Numbered from the stretch's first letter, positions 1 through 8,706 are shown. The stretch: 64,000 bases of DNA from Paenibacillus sp. BSR1-1 (GCF_030403775.1 NZ_JAQMWQ010000007.1:1-64000); one strand, 5' to 3'. Program-made: numbers and translations. Notes: generated by a model from the letters alone, not told the origin.

Positions 1-339
1 TTATTTGGGCCATCACGCAGGAACAAGATGAAGTAGTACCAACAGCTTAAAGAAGTTCATTTTCTCTATAATGAACAGTACGTTAGAAAGAAATAGATGG
101 ATGAGAATAGGGCTCGAAGGCAAAGAGAAAAACCGGAAAGGAAAACCCACGTGCCTCCTCTGTGCTATATCTATGTAGATTAACGCACGTCCCGAGTTAG
201 TGGATACGGCCTTTATACGGAAAGATAAAATGTGAGAACCCACGAATATCAGAACGCTAACCGCAGTAGATATTTTTGCCTTCGTGCCGTGTCCTTAACA
301 TCTATTCTAAAAAGGATGAGGGAGGAAAGATTATTCCAT

Positions 340-435
340 CTTTAGCTTAAAAGAGTTTCTCACCTCTTGGAATAACTGTCAAGGAAAGCACTTGACAGCT
401 ATTCCAAGAGGTGAGAAGTGGTCAGTAAGCTAAAG
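340..435. repeat. long imperfect inverted repeat (stem-loop)
   Basis: Arms 357-383 and 391-417 pair over 27 bp with one mismatch around a 7-nt loop (384-390). A second, outer 10-bp arm pair (CTTTAGCTTA at 340-349 with its complement at 426-435) continues the structure after an internal loop. No T-tract follows on either strand, so an ordinary terminator is not indicated. A structured RNA or a mobile-element remnant are alternatives. Confidence 0.7.
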
Positions 436-570
436 AAGGAGATACTCAAGCCAGTACGGCTAAATATCTAACCAAGCAAGCGAAGAAGCGAGAACAGCTT
501 CTCTTCTTAGAGTTGGTCAAAAGTAGATCAAAACCTGATGTAGAGTGGGGGCCTTGAAAGTTTCGTTCAT

Positions 571-630
571 ATCAGGAGGCTCCCCGGCACGCCCGCGAAC
601 CGCTCGCGCCTGGAGCGCAAATCAACAATC
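571..630. repeat. GC-rich palindromic intergenic segment
   Basis: A short GC-rich block in AT-rich surroundings. GCTCC at 579-583 faces GGAGC at 612-616, with further imperfect pairing between them. From memory, similar GC-rich segments ending in a 'ctggagcg(c/g)aaatcaac'-like tail are dispersed between genes in many Bacillaceae. Only one copy is visible in this window, so the repeat status is an inference. Confidence 0.35.
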
Positions 631-790
631 AAGTTTAACAGTGCAAAAAAATTAAGAGTTGATAATATTTGCTCTTTTCTCCATAATAATTTTGAAACCT
701 TTTTGCATCTTAATCGTATATGTATCATCTGGACAAGAGTTTGGGTTTGTTCGGTTTAAAAAAAATTAAAAAGAGAATGGAAGATATACA

Positions 791-1072
791 TTGGGCTCTA
801 ACATTTTTCTATTTGTACAATATGTTTTTGAGGCTTATTATTGGTTAATCTTGATTTCGATTTTTGGCTCTTGGTTTCCTCAATTTCATTCATCAAAACT
901 TGGAAGTTGGATTTCTAGGATAGTTAATCCTTATTTAGGCTTGTTCAGGCGGTTTATTCCCCCTCTAGGCCCTATTGATTTTTCACCAATTATTGCCTTA
1001 TTCGCCTTCAGATTTATTAGAATGTTTGCGCTTGAAGGTCTCCGTCAATCCTTGAATGTTATTGGTATTTAA
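791..1072 (+). CDS. YggT family membrane protein
   Basis: A 93-residue protein with two hydrophobic segments (about residues 8-28 and 62-85) separated by a polar stretch carrying the family-like 'RIVNPYLGLFRRFIPP' motif. YggT/YlmG proteins are small membrane proteins linked to division, osmotic stress or cofactor assembly; their biochemical role is not settled. Here the gene stands alone rather than beside divIVA, so it is probably a paralogue. The start is TTG, chosen because GGAAG (779-783) lies 7 nt upstream. A stem-loop follows at once. Confidence 0.8.
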   Translation: MGSNIFLFVQYVFEAYYWLILISIFGSWFPQFHSSKLGSWISRIVNPYLGLFRRFIPPLGPIDFSPIIALFAFRFIRMFALEGLRQSLNVIGI

Positions 1073-1090
1073 AAAAGAAGATAAATTTGT

Positions 1091-1130
1091 AAGGGCGAAC
1101 AGTTGGCAGCTGTTCGCCCTTTAGCTCTTT
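1091..1130 (+). terminator. stem-loop terminator after the YggT gene
   Basis: Twelve-bp stem (1091-1102 with 1110-1121) around a 7-nt loop, followed by a T-rich but interrupted tail. Confidence 0.75.
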
Positions 1131-1187
1131 CTTTCTTCAGTATGATATACTTAAGAAAGTTTGCTTGTAAGAAAGGGAGTTCTATTT

Positions 1188-2399
1188 GTGGAATTACGAA
1201 AGTCAATTGCTCATACCAAATCAGAATCGAATTCGACCTATATATTTTTACTCATAGCTGGAATTGTCCTTGTAGCTTTTAATTTGCGCCCAGCCATTAC
1301 CTCGGTAGGACCGTTGGTAGGAAAAATTCAGGCTGATGTGGGACTAGCCCACTGGAGTGCCGGCTTACTTATGAGTCTGCCATTACTTGTTTTTGCCGCC
1401 ATGTCACCGATCGTTCCAAAATTAGCCAGTCGGTTTTCAAATGAAAGGACAATGCTGATCGGCTTGTTCTCACTGTTAATCGGAATAGGCATCCGTTCTA
1501 TTCCCATCACGTTTTTTCTTTTCGCCGGGACCCTTTTGGCAGGAATGGGTATTGCGATTGGCAATGTTCTTTTGCCAGCCGTCGTTAAGGATAAATTTCC
1601 TCAGAAGTTCGGCTTAATGACAAGTGTATATTCAACCTCTATGGGATTAGTGGCTTCATTAGCATCAGGGTTAAGTGTTCCTTTAGCGGACGGCTTGAAT
1701 CTTGGCTGGCAGGGAGCCTTAATTGTATGGGGAATCCCCGCTGTAATTGCGATCATTGTGTGGGTACTTCTTGTGAAATCCAATCAAAGAAGTCAAAATT
1801 CCATCAAAAAAGTCAGCTCCAATTCTAATCAAGTTTGGCGCTCGCCGCTTGCCTGGCAAATCGCGATTTTTATGGGATTTCAGTCCTTTTTATTTTACGT
1901 CACAATTTCTTGGCTGCCTGAAATCCTGCAAAGCCGTGGAATGAGCAGCAGCACGGCAGGATGGATGCTTTCGTTTTCCCAATTAGTCGGGTTGCCTGCT
2001 AGTTTCTTCATCCCTGTTATTGCAGGTCGGTTCCGCTCACAATCATGGATTGCCTTACTTTTAAACATTTGCTCCTTTGCTGGGTATGGCGGATTACTGC
2101 TTAGCTCTTCCTATCCTATTGCCATTATCAGTATTGGTTTAATTGGGATAGGATTAGGCGGAACTTTTCCATTAGCCTTAAGCTACATCGGACTCCGTGC
2201 AAGGAATGCCGCACAGGCTGCTGAATTATCAGGTATGGCACAATCAACCGGTTATATCCTTGCAGCAGTTGGCCCCATGTTTATTGGCTTCTTATATGAT
2301 ACGACCCATTTGTGGACCATTCCACTCATCACCCTTATTTTAGTCTCTGTAGTCGTGATGCTATTTGGGATGATATCGGGCCGAGATCGGTATATTTAA
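1188..2399 (+). CDS. CynX/NimT-type MFS transporter
   Basis: A 403-residue, roughly 12-helix major facilitator. The opening segment with 'NLRPAITSVGPL' is typical of the CynX/NimT (cyanate permease, nitroimidazole efflux) branch, whose substrates in Bacillus are mostly unknown. The GTG at 1188 is preferred to the in-frame TTG at 1161 because GGGAG (1175-1179) sits 8 nt before it. It is a single gene between two terminators, with no partner enzyme nearby, so the substrate and direction cannot be inferred from context. Confidence 0.85.
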   Translation: MELRKSIAHTKSESNSTYIFLLIAGIVLVAFNLRPAITSVGPLVGKIQADVGLAHWSAGLLMSLPLLVFAAMSPIVPKLASRFSNERTMLIGLFSLLIGIGIRSIPITFFLFAGTLLAGMGIAIGNVLLPAVVKDKFPQKFGLMTSVYSTSMGLVASLASGLSVPLADGLNLGWQGALIVWGIPAVIAIIVWVLLVKSNQRSQNSIKKVSSNSNQVWRSPLAWQIAIFMGFQSFLFYVTISWLPEILQSRGMSSSTAGWMLSFSQLVGLPASFFIPVIAGRFRSQSWIALLLNICSFAGYGGLLLSSSYPIAIISIGLIGIGLGGTFPLALSYIGLRARNAAQAAELSGMAQSTGYILAAVGPMFIGFLYDTTHLWTIPLITLILVSVVVMLFGMISGRDRYI

Positions 2400-2403
2400 A
2401 AGA

Positions 2404-2433
2404 CGGACAGTGCAAGTCACTGTTCGTTTTTTT
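2404..2433 (+). terminator. terminator after the MFS gene
   Basis: Nine-bp stem 2404-2412 / 2418-2426 with one G-T pair and a 5-nt loop, followed by seven T. Confidence 0.85.
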
Positions 2434-2543
2434 GTCTGGATGCAAAAATTTGTCCCGTCGGGCACCACAATGAATTCAAATGTCTTGATTTACAAAACAT
2501 AAAAAGAGTTGTTTTGTCAAATCATCATGAAAGGAATTCATTA

Positions 2544-3548
2544 ATGAAAAAACAATTTGTGATTTTATTTACCTTAATCCTAGTCATGCAAATGCATTTA
2601 TCTCCAGCTCATGCAGCAAATAACCCGAGAAATACTTATGAAGTGAAATCTGGGGATTATCTGTGGAAGATTGCAAATACCTATGGGACTACTATTGAGG
2701 ATCTTAAACTCATCAACGGATTACAATCAGATTTACTTTTAACCGGCCAGAAATTAAGGGTTCCCATCATGTACCAAGTTGCTCCCGGGGATACACTTTG
2801 GAAACTGTCACAAGCCTTTAATTCGACAGTTTCTTTAATCACAACAACTAACAGTCTTTCATCCGATGTGCTTTATGTAGGGCAAATATTAAAAATTCCT
2901 CCCAAAAAACTGACCATGGATGGAAAATTTATTCTTATGACCAGGGAGGAATTTAAAGATTGGATTTTTAACCAAAAGTTTACGAGAAGGGTTGGAAAAG
3001 TCCAACAGCATCATACTTATCAGCCATCATACAAGCAATTCAATGGTTCCAACCATTTTGCCTTGATGAAGGGTATGGAGGATTATCATGTAAATGGGAT
3101 GAAATGGAGCATGATTAGTCAGCAATTAACTACCTTCCCAGACGGCAGAGTTGTCGTTGGCCGTCCATTTAACATCGCTCCTGAAGGTTCATTTGGTTTA
3201 CTCAATAAAGAGGCCATGCATGCTATTGAGGCTGATGCGTTAGCCATCGAAAATATTGGGAACTTCGATGCGGAAAAAATGACAGCGGAGCAAAGGGAAA
3301 CAATTGTTACCATCACTGCCCTTCTTATGATCAAGTACGGGTTAACTCCTACAGTAGACAGTGTCACTTATCATCATTGGTGGGATGTGAATTCGGGAGA
3401 AAGAGTATTAGATAACAGTGCAGGCCATGCCATTAAAACATGCCCAGGTACTGGATTTTTCGGCGGTAATTCCACTGCCAGTGCAAAAAATAATTTCTAT
3501 CCGTTAGTGACACAAAAAATGCAGGAAATTTTAGCATCCTTACATTAA
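2544..3548 (+). CDS. secreted LysM-domain N-acetylmuramoyl-L-alanine amidase
   Basis: A 334-residue exported cell-wall hydrolase. Order: signal peptide (1-25, cleaved after AHA), LysM 1 (about 32-77, 'YEVKSGDYLWKIANTYG'), LysM 2 (about 80-125, 'YQVAPGDTLWKLSQAFN'), then an Amidase_2/PGRP-type domain. The likely zinc ligands lie in 'QHHTYQPS', 'TYHHWW' and 'KTCPGTGF'. The family cuts the bond between N-acetylmuramic acid and the stem peptide. The ATG at 2544 is chosen because it opens a clean signal peptide and has AAAGGA about 9 nt upstream; an in-frame TTG lies 30 nt earlier. Phage-endolysin origin is possible but no phage genes are near. Confidence 0.88.
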   Translation: MKKQFVILFTLILVMQMHLSPAHAANNPRNTYEVKSGDYLWKIANTYGTTIEDLKLINGLQSDLLLTGQKLRVPIMYQVAPGDTLWKLSQAFNSTVSLITTTNSLSSDVLYVGQILKIPPKKLTMDGKFILMTREEFKDWIFNQKFTRRVGKVQQHHTYQPSYKQFNGSNHFALMKGMEDYHVNGMKWSMISQQLTTFPDGRVVVGRPFNIAPEGSFGLLNKEAMHAIEADALAIENIGNFDAEKMTAEQRETIVTITALLMIKYGLTPTVDSVTYHHWWDVNSGERVLDNSAGHAIKTCPGTGFFGGNSTASAKNNFYPLVTQKMQEILASLH

Positions 3549-3609
3549 ACATGTAGAAGGTGGCCCCAAAATGGTGGTCACCTTCTACATGTTTAATAGT
3601 ATTTTTTTG
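3545..3609 (+). terminator. strong terminator overlapping the amidase stop codon
   Basis: A roughly 20-bp stem (3545-3565 with 3576-3595, one G-T pair) includes the TAA stop, and a T-tract follows at 3602-3608. Confidence 0.9.
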
Positions 3610-3659
3610 TTGAGAATTCATTCATTTTATGATTGGATTAAGAACTAGGGGGGATCAAC

Positions 3660-4547
3660 TTGAACGGAAAACTGAAGCTCATCATAACGATGCTCATTTT
3701 CGGAAGCATCGGAGTATTTGTCAAAAAGATAGACCTGACATCCAGTGAAATTGCTTTTTTAAGAGGGATAATCGGCAGTTTATTTTTGCTGATTGTAAGT
3801 TTCATCGTCAAACATAAGCCATCCTTTCAAGCGTTAAAACAAAATGCCATTCTACTCTTGGTTTCAGGTGCTGCCATTGGCCTTAATTGGATCTTTCTTT
3901 TTCAGTCTTATCGGTATACAACTATATCCAATGCCACAATTAGCTATTATTTTGCTCCGATTTTTGTGATGATATTAGCACCATGGGTTTTGAAAGAAAA
4001 ATTGACGAGCACGAAGGTTATTTGCATTATTATGGCTATGATTGGACTATTTTTAATCGTTAATCCTGGTTCCGGAAATTCAAGCGGTTCTGAGAATAAC
4101 GTAGTTGGTATTTTATATGGCCTGTCAGCGGCAGCCTTTTATGCCAGTGTGATATTAATGAACAAATTTATTAAAAACTTATCAGGCTTTGAAATCACAT
4201 TAGTTCAATTAATGGCAGGTTCATTGGTCCTGCTTCCCTATGTAGTATGGCAAAGTCATCTGGATTTTTCAGGTATCAATTCTACTTCGGTCATTTTCAT
4301 ATTAATAATTGGTATTATCCATACGGGACTGGCTTATTTTTTATATTTCACATCTCTTCAAGAATTAAAGGGCCAAACGATTGCAGTCCTTAGCTATATC
4401 GATCCGATTTCTGCCGTCCTCATTGCTGCGATTTTCTTGCATGAAAGCATGTCGTTGATTCAAATACTCGGCGGCGTCCTTGTTCTTGGCGCCACTTTTT
4501 TAAGTGAGTTAAAAATCGAAAAAAAGGGCCGGACTTCTACAACATAA
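3660..4547 (+). CDS. EamA/DMT family transporter
   Basis: A 295-residue inner-membrane protein with about ten hydrophobic helices arranged as two EamA repeats (roughly 5-140 and 152-288). The family exports or imports small metabolites such as amino acids or nucleosides; the substrate is not predictable here. The start is TTG, with an AGGGGGG Shine-Dalgarno run ending 6 nt upstream. It is a single-gene unit. Confidence 0.85.
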   Translation: MNGKLKLIITMLIFGSIGVFVKKIDLTSSEIAFLRGIIGSLFLLIVSFIVKHKPSFQALKQNAILLLVSGAAIGLNWIFLFQSYRYTTISNATISYYFAPIFVMILAPWVLKEKLTSTKVICIIMAMIGLFLIVNPGSGNSSGSENNVVGILYGLSAAAFYASVILMNKFIKNLSGFEITLVQLMAGSLVLLPYVVWQSHLDFSGINSTSVIFILIIGIIHTGLAYFLYFTSLQELKGQTIAVLSYIDPISAVLIAAIFLHESMSLIQILGGVLVLGATFLSELKIEKKGRTSTT

Positions 4548-4574
4548 TCGTAGTAGAAGCCTGGCTTTTTTTTT
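4527..4574 (+). terminator. terminator overlapping the EamA stop
   Basis: A stem of about 13 bp encloses the stop codon in its loop and is followed by nine T. Confidence 0.85.
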
Positions 4575-4599
4575 AGAAATATAAATTTCGTCCCTTAGA

Positions 4600-5226
4600 T
4601 TAATTTTTGATAAAAAAATAGTAAGAAGAAAACATAATAAGTCCTAAGCTAACCACTATGACAGTAATTACATAGTAAACTTGGATTGCTGCCGGAATAA
4701 CGGGGACCAATAACATCAATAATCCTAGAATAACAAATACCTTTCCGCCAAATCTATGGGTTTTCTTCCATACATCTTCGCTCGCTAAAGTCCACGGTGT
4801 GCGAATTCCAACAAAGTAATTCGGTTTGAATTTTGGACTTAGGTTGCCAATAAAGATAAATAATAAGCCAATTAATTCAGGAACCACCATTGCGGGATTA
4901 ATAATCCCCATTGCACTCGTAATTTGCACAATTTGAAGTAAAAACAGGAACAATAGAATTCCATTCATAATCCATTTATAGGTCCCTTCAAATCGTTGAT
5001 AATTTTGTTTCTTTGGGTCGATTTTAGGCAATAGTATTCTAAATACATATAAGACTAACATGATCCCCGGCAAAAGAAAGGCTCCGAAGGATTTATCCGC
5101 ATAGCTATTTGGGGCACCTTTATAATTCCAATGCACCGCAATTTGTTCCGGTAAATACGGATAGGAAATACAGGTTCCGATGATGATGATTATAAGTAAA
5201 AACAGGCCAAACCAGTTTTTTTTCAT
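4600..5226 (-). CDS. sdpI: SdpI-like immunity membrane protein
   Basis: A 208-residue polytopic membrane protein. The N-terminal part (helix 1 and 'IAVHWNYKGAPNSYADKS') matches the DUF1648 segment, and the C-terminal half has the SdpI/YhfL-like segment 'YFVGIRTPWTLASEDVWKKTHRFGG'. In B. subtilis, SdpI protects against the SdpC cannibalism toxin and tethers the repressor SdpR at the membrane. Here it overlaps the upstream repressor gene by 4 nt. No sdpA, sdpB or sdpC is in the window, so it is an orphan immunity or sensor pair in this region. Confidence 0.85.
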   Translation of the reverse strand: MKKNWFGLFLLIIIIIGTCISYPYLPEQIAVHWNYKGAPNSYADKSFGAFLLPGIMLVLYVFRILLPKIDPKKQNYQRFEGTYKWIMNGILLFLFLLQIVQITSAMGIINPAMVVPELIGLLFIFIGNLSPKFKPNYFVGIRTPWTLASEDVWKKTHRFGGKVFVILGLLMLLVPVIPAAIQVYYVITVIVVSLGLIMFSSYYFFIKN

Positions 5227-5501
5227 TTTATCTCTTCCCCTTCTTCTTTCTTTAAGAAATCCATAAACCAGGTAATGACATCTTCAAACACACTTGTATT
5301 TAGGCTATAAATAATTTGCTGTCCCTTTTTTTCTGAGTCCACCAAGTTCGCTTGCTTTAATAAATTCAAATGGTGTGAAATACTTGGCTTTGTCATATTA
5401 AAATGATCAGCAATTTCCCCTGCGGATAAGTCCTTCTTTTTCAATAAATGGAGGATTTTCCTCCTGCTTGGATCGGACAACGCCTTAAAAGCTTCATTCA
5501 T
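5223..5501 (-). CDS. sdpR: SdpR-type ArsR family autorepressor
   Basis: A 92-residue winged helix-turn-helix protein. 'FKALSDPSRRKILHLLKKKDLSAGEIADHF' is the usual ArsR opening and 'KPSISHHLNLLKQANLV' is the recognition helix. It lacks the metal-binding cysteines of ArsR/SmtB sensors. In the Sdp system the protein represses its own operon until SdpI captures it. The translational overlap with sdpI supports that pairing. Repeated sites lie directly upstream (5530-5620). Confidence 0.87.
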   Translation of the reverse strand: MNEAFKALSDPSRRKILHLLKKKDLSAGEIADHFNMTKPSISHHLNLLKQANLVDSEKKGQQIIYSLNTSVFEDVITWFMDFLKKEEGEEIK

Positions 5502-5529
5502 GTCAACACCCTTTTCCTTTACATCCCAA

Positions 5530-5620
5530 TTTTAGATATTTAGAAAATTATCTAAATATATAATATGGAAATTTTTTATATTAGTCAATGAATCCTTTTA
5601 GATATTTAGATAAATTTCTA
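5530..5620 (-). promoter_or_regulatory. duplicated candidate SdpR operator
   Basis: The 15-mer TTTTAGATATTTAGA occurs at 5530-5544 and 5596-5610, start points 66 bp apart. Each copy is followed by an inverted half-site (ATCTAAAT, TTCTAAAT). The position before sdpR fits autorepression; binding is inferred. Confidence 0.65.
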
Positions 5621-5629
5621 AATTTTATT

Positions 5630-5670
5630 AAAACAAAAAGGGCGGAGTAAGAATCCGGCCTTTTTGTTTT
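5630..5670. terminator. bidirectional terminator-like hairpin
   Basis: The 17-nt arms 5630-5646 and 5654-5670 pair well, with A/T ends on both sides. It is placed to stop the isomerase gene that ends at 5707 on the minus strand. Confidence 0.8.
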
Positions 5671-5706
5671 AGGACAATTTTTATTTTTCTCTTTTATCCC
5701 TTAAGC

Positions 5707-6657
5707 TCAACGGCAATATTTATCGCGCAAAGCAAGTGTATACTTAACCGATTGCTCTGTACCTTTTTCTTGATCTTCAATCATTTGTTCTAAAAGTTCT
5801 TTTGGGGGATAATAGTAATCCAATGGTTTAATAACATTTAAATCATAAGGAGGCTGCTCTACTTTAAATGCTCCTTCACCAAGAGCAAAAACTCCTCCTG
5901 CACCTAGCTCTCGTTTAAAATGAATGGCATATGGGAAACACATTTCAACATTGATCCTAGTTAGGGAAGATTTCTCGACCAATATTTTAAAACATTCTTC
6001 CGTATCGATATTTCCTGTCCCTACAGGTACGCCGCATACCCTGTAATTCTCGCCGTCATGAACGATAATATGATCCTTAAAATGAGTTGTAAATGCATAA
6101 GGCGCTAATTTTCTAACGGCTTCAACTGGGTCCTCCCATGCCATCATTCCGTTGCCTACATCGCAATGCGCGCCAACCCAAGGGCTGTTTACTTCCTTAA
6201 TAATTTCAATAACTTCATCTGTTAATTCTTCCTCATGATTTTCCACAGCAAGTTTGATTCTGTATTTTTCTAGCAAAGGAACAATTTGTTTGATATCCCC
6301 TGGTGCTTTTTTCAATCTTTCCTGATCATACTCATCCATGCATGCATACGTGCGTATCACATCCGCTCCTATTCTATGGGCTGCCTGAATGACCTCTTTT
6401 AAATGGCCAGGATCGGTTCCATTTGTATCAATTTCAGCGAAAAATCCATACTTTTGAATTTCTTTTCTTACCCTATCTAAATACTCAGGTTCAAACGACT
6501 CTAAGGTGCCTCTTCCTGGTAACCCCGGCCATGGGACGATATTGATCATTACTCCATCTAATCCCAATTCGGCTGTTTTTCTGATAAAACCGAAGATATC
6601 CATTCGACCAGTTATAAACTGTAAGTGAAAGCTTTCTGTCTCTAATCCAATTTTCAT
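5707..6657 (-). CDS. sugar phosphate isomerase/epimerase family protein (TIM barrel)
   Basis: A 316-residue protein of the xylose-isomerase-like TIM barrel family. Likely metal-binding positions are visible in 'AVENHEEELTD' (Glu), 'GAHCDVGN' (Asp), 'TTHFKDHI' (His) and the late 'NVEMCFP' (Glu). These enzymes isomerise or epimerise sugars, inososes or keto-acids using a divalent metal. It lies 42 nt downstream of an MFS carrier and in line with a RidA gene. AAGGGTGG about 8 nt upstream supports the ATG. The substrate is unknown. Confidence 0.8.
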   Translation of the reverse strand: MKIGLETESFHLQFITGRMDIFGFIRKTAELGLDGVMINIVPWPGLPGRGTLESFEPEYLDRVRKEIQKYGFFAEIDTNGTDPGHLKEVIQAAHRIGADVIRTYACMDEYDQERLKKAPGDIKQIVPLLEKYRIKLAVENHEEELTDEVIEIIKEVNSPWVGAHCDVGNGMMAWEDPVEAVRKLAPYAFTTHFKDHIIVHDGENYRVCGVPVGTGNIDTEECFKILVEKSSLTRINVEMCFPYAIHFKRELGAGGVFALGEGAFKVEQPPYDLNVIKPLDYYYPPKELLEQMIEDQEKGTEQSVKYTLALRDKYCR

Positions 6658-6699
6658 TTTTTATCCACCCTTACGTCAATTTATCTATTAATGAAAAAA

Positions 6700-8004
6700 T
6701 TACGCTTTGATTTGGCTGCTCTCCAGATCTTGCTGGAGTGCTTTTTTCTTATTTACGACTTTAACTAAATAGCTGCTAATAAGAAAACCTAAAGCAGCGA
6801 AGGCAATCATGGTCAAGAAGACATGTCTATATCCTTCCATACCTGGCGATCGATCCAACATGCTTCCATATAGTGTGAAGGCAAACATAGAAGGTGCATA
6901 TCCTACTAAACAAGCTATAGAAACTGCTGCACCACTTATTTCTCTCGGAATGCCAACTTCTTCAATTGGAGCAAAAAAGACCGCTCTTTGTGTAAAGATG
7001 ATAGCACCGTAAGCTAGTGTAAAAATTACGCCAAAATATACATTCAGATGTTGATGAGGCAAGAGAATAAAAATAATCATTCCTATGATCGATGCAGCAA
7101 AAGCTACTCGCAAATATTTTGAAGGAGATTTAAACTTTTTATCTGCAAGGAATCCTCCTATAGGTCCACCTAACATTTTTAAACCATATTGATTGATAAT
7201 TCCATATGCTCCAACTAAAGCGACAGGTATTCCATAAATGTCTTTTAAAAATGGAATAAAGTAGGTTAAGCCAATATAAACGGAATACACTGAAAAAATA
7301 GTAAAAGCGACAACCCATATTTCTGGCATTTTTACTGCCTTTAATGCGCCTTCTAATGCTGCCTTATTTTTGTTTACTTTTTGCCCTTGCTCATCTACAG
7401 CTGAAATAACATCATCTTCAAGAAGGAAATATAAAATAATAGCAATTACAATCATGGTGATCGAAAAGAAGAGAATTGCACCTCTTAAACCGGCTGCCCC
7501 TTCTCCGAGCCATTTAAAAATTCCGAGAGCAGCAAATGCAATAACCGTATCTATGACTCCTCTTCCCGCCTCTAAGAATCCAAACATTCTCCCCTGCTCA
7601 TCTGAGTCTCCTAATAATCTTACAGATTTGATTAAGACCGGCCAAAAAGCAATTTCAGCAAATAAAGCGAAAAGCCCCCAAATGACTAATATTTCATAAT
7701 AACTTGGAAATGTGGTTAAGTAGAATCCAGTTGCTCCAATTCCAATTAAAGCAACTGGCATCAATTTTTTCTTAGAAAATCGATCGGCTACATACATCGA
7801 GATAAGGTAACCGAAGGTCTGGATAAATGCATAAACAGATAACGTGAAACCCATCTGCGTGTGGGTTAAATGGAAATAATCCATCATAGGGACATAAAAG
7901 GCATCTTTTAACCAGGGAAGCTTAAAAACCGTTCCCCCGCCAAGTATTAATACGGCAAGCGTAAACCATTTTTTCGTGTTATTATTTTGATTCGTCAATG
8001 TCAT
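6700..8004 (-). CDS. MFS transporter, probable catabolic solute carrier
   Basis: A 434-residue, about 12-helix major facilitator with a cytoplasmic loop near residues 200-225 and 'YVADRFSKKKLMP' as the loop 2-3 motif. It looks more like an uptake carrier for an organic anion or sugar acid than a drug pump. It sits between RidA (163 nt upstream) and the sugar isomerase (42 nt downstream) on the same strand, so the carrier and isomerase probably share a transcript. The start may be ATG 8004 or the in-frame TTG 7998, which is better spaced from AGGAGG. Confidence 0.8.
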   Translation of the reverse strand: MTLTNQNNNTKKWFTLAVLILGGGTVFKLPWLKDAFYVPMMDYFHLTHTQMGFTLSVYAFIQTFGYLISMYVADRFSKKKLMPVALIGIGATGFYLTTFPSYYEILVIWGLFALFAEIAFWPVLIKSVRLLGDSDEQGRMFGFLEAGRGVIDTVIAFAALGIFKWLGEGAAGLRGAILFFSITMIVIAIILYFLLEDDVISAVDEQGQKVNKNKAALEGALKAVKMPEIWVVAFTIFSVYSVYIGLTYFIPFLKDIYGIPVALVGAYGIINQYGLKMLGGPIGGFLADKKFKSPSKYLRVAFAASIIGMIIFILLPHQHLNVYFGVIFTLAYGAIIFTQRAVFFAPIEEVGIPREISGAAVSIACLVGYAPSMFAFTLYGSMLDRSPGMEGYRHVFLTMIAFAALGFLISSYLVKVVNKKKALQQDLESSQIKA

Positions 8005-8083
8005 GTCCCTCCTAAAATAGATATTTCAAGTAGAAAATATAGGATGAAAAGGCTTACACAAATGGTTAATTAAAACTCTCTCA

Positions 8084-8100
8084 CCTCCTTGTGACATCGA
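8084..8100 (-). other. perfect Shine-Dalgarno sequence without a usable start
   Basis: The minus strand reads AAGGAGGTGAGAGAG here, a full anti-16S match, in the 163-nt gap between RidA and the MFS gene. The GTG inside it would give a four-codon peptide (VREF), and no other start lies within 15 nt. It may be a leader-peptide relic or an mRNA-protecting ribosome stand-by site. Confidence 0.4.
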
Positions 8101-8167
8101 TGCAGAAGCCTTTACTTAAACGACAGTTAACCTAATCGATTGTTATTTTTATAGATTAATAAATCTC

Positions 8168-8551
8168 TTACTTATTTGATACACATGCAATGACTTCGAT
8201 TTCCACTGAAGCATCCTTTGGCAAGCGCGCTACCTCTACTGCACTTCTAGCAGGATAGTTTCCGCTAAAATACGATTGATATACTTCATTCACTTGTGTA
8301 AAAGCATTCATATCGTCTAAAAAGACAGTTGTTTTCACTACACGTTGTAAATCGCTTCCAGCCGCTTCTAAAATGGCTTTTACATTTTCCAATGATTGTT
8401 TCGTTTGTTCTGCAATGGTTTCCGGCATTACATTTGTGACTGGGTGAACCGGAAGTTGTCCAGATACAAAAAGAAAGTCCCCCATTTTTACTGCCTGAGA
8501 ATAAGGACCGATTGCGCCTGGAGCATTTTTGGTTGAAATAGAATTGAGCAT
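8168..8551 (-). CDS. RidA family reactive-imine deaminase
   Basis: A 127-residue YjgF/YER057c/UK114 protein. 'NAPGAIGPYSQAVKMGDFLFVSGQLP' and the C-terminal 'YPARSAVEVARLPKDASVEIEVIA' are characteristic; the arginine in 'PARSAVEV' holds the imine carboxylate. RidA proteins hydrolyse 2-iminopropanoate or 2-iminobutanoate left by PLP enzymes or amino acid oxidases. It is first in line of a minus-strand cluster and divergent from a YheO/DauR-type regulator, which suggests a role in amino acid or amino sugar breakdown. AGGAGG precedes the ATG. Confidence 0.9.
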   Translation of the reverse strand: MLNSISTKNAPGAIGPYSQAVKMGDFLFVSGQLPVHPVTNVMPETIAEQTKQSLENVKAILEAAGSDLQRVVKTTVFLDDMNAFTQVNEVYQSYFSGNYPARSAVEVARLPKDASVEIEVIACVSNK

Positions 8552-8563
8552 TGAAAAACCTCC

Positions 8564-8621
8564 TGTGATAAAAAATTATTATGATGATTTTTTATTATTA
8601 TAATGTATTTTTTTTATCACA
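8564..8621. promoter_or_regulatory. 12-bp inverted repeat in the RidA/regulator divergent region
   Basis: TGTGATAAAAAA at 8564-8575 is matched exactly by its complement at 8610-8621. It lies just upstream of the RidA start and 85 bp from the divergent regulator, a natural place for that regulator or a global regulator to bind. The binding protein is inferred. Confidence 0.55.
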
Positions 8622-8706
8622 TCAACTAAAAATTCAGAAATTTATCTTATTGAATTTTATTAAATCTTTGTTAAACTAAAATTGATATGTAGAAAAGGTT
8701 GGATGG

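Larger units (their letters stand above)
1..790. other. gene-free stretch at window start
   Basis: No open frame here has a convincing ribosome binding site or recognisable protein. The stretch holds a long hairpin (340-435) and a GC-rich partly palindromic segment (about 571-630), described separately. Base composition is less AT-rich than other gaps in the window, so decayed mobile DNA or a dispersed intergenic repeat is possible, but I recognise no transposase remnant. Confidence 0.5.

Noticed and set aside
13..243. A 76-residue minus-strand frame at the window start
   Set aside because: No ribosome binding site, odd composition and no recognisable family; probably chance.
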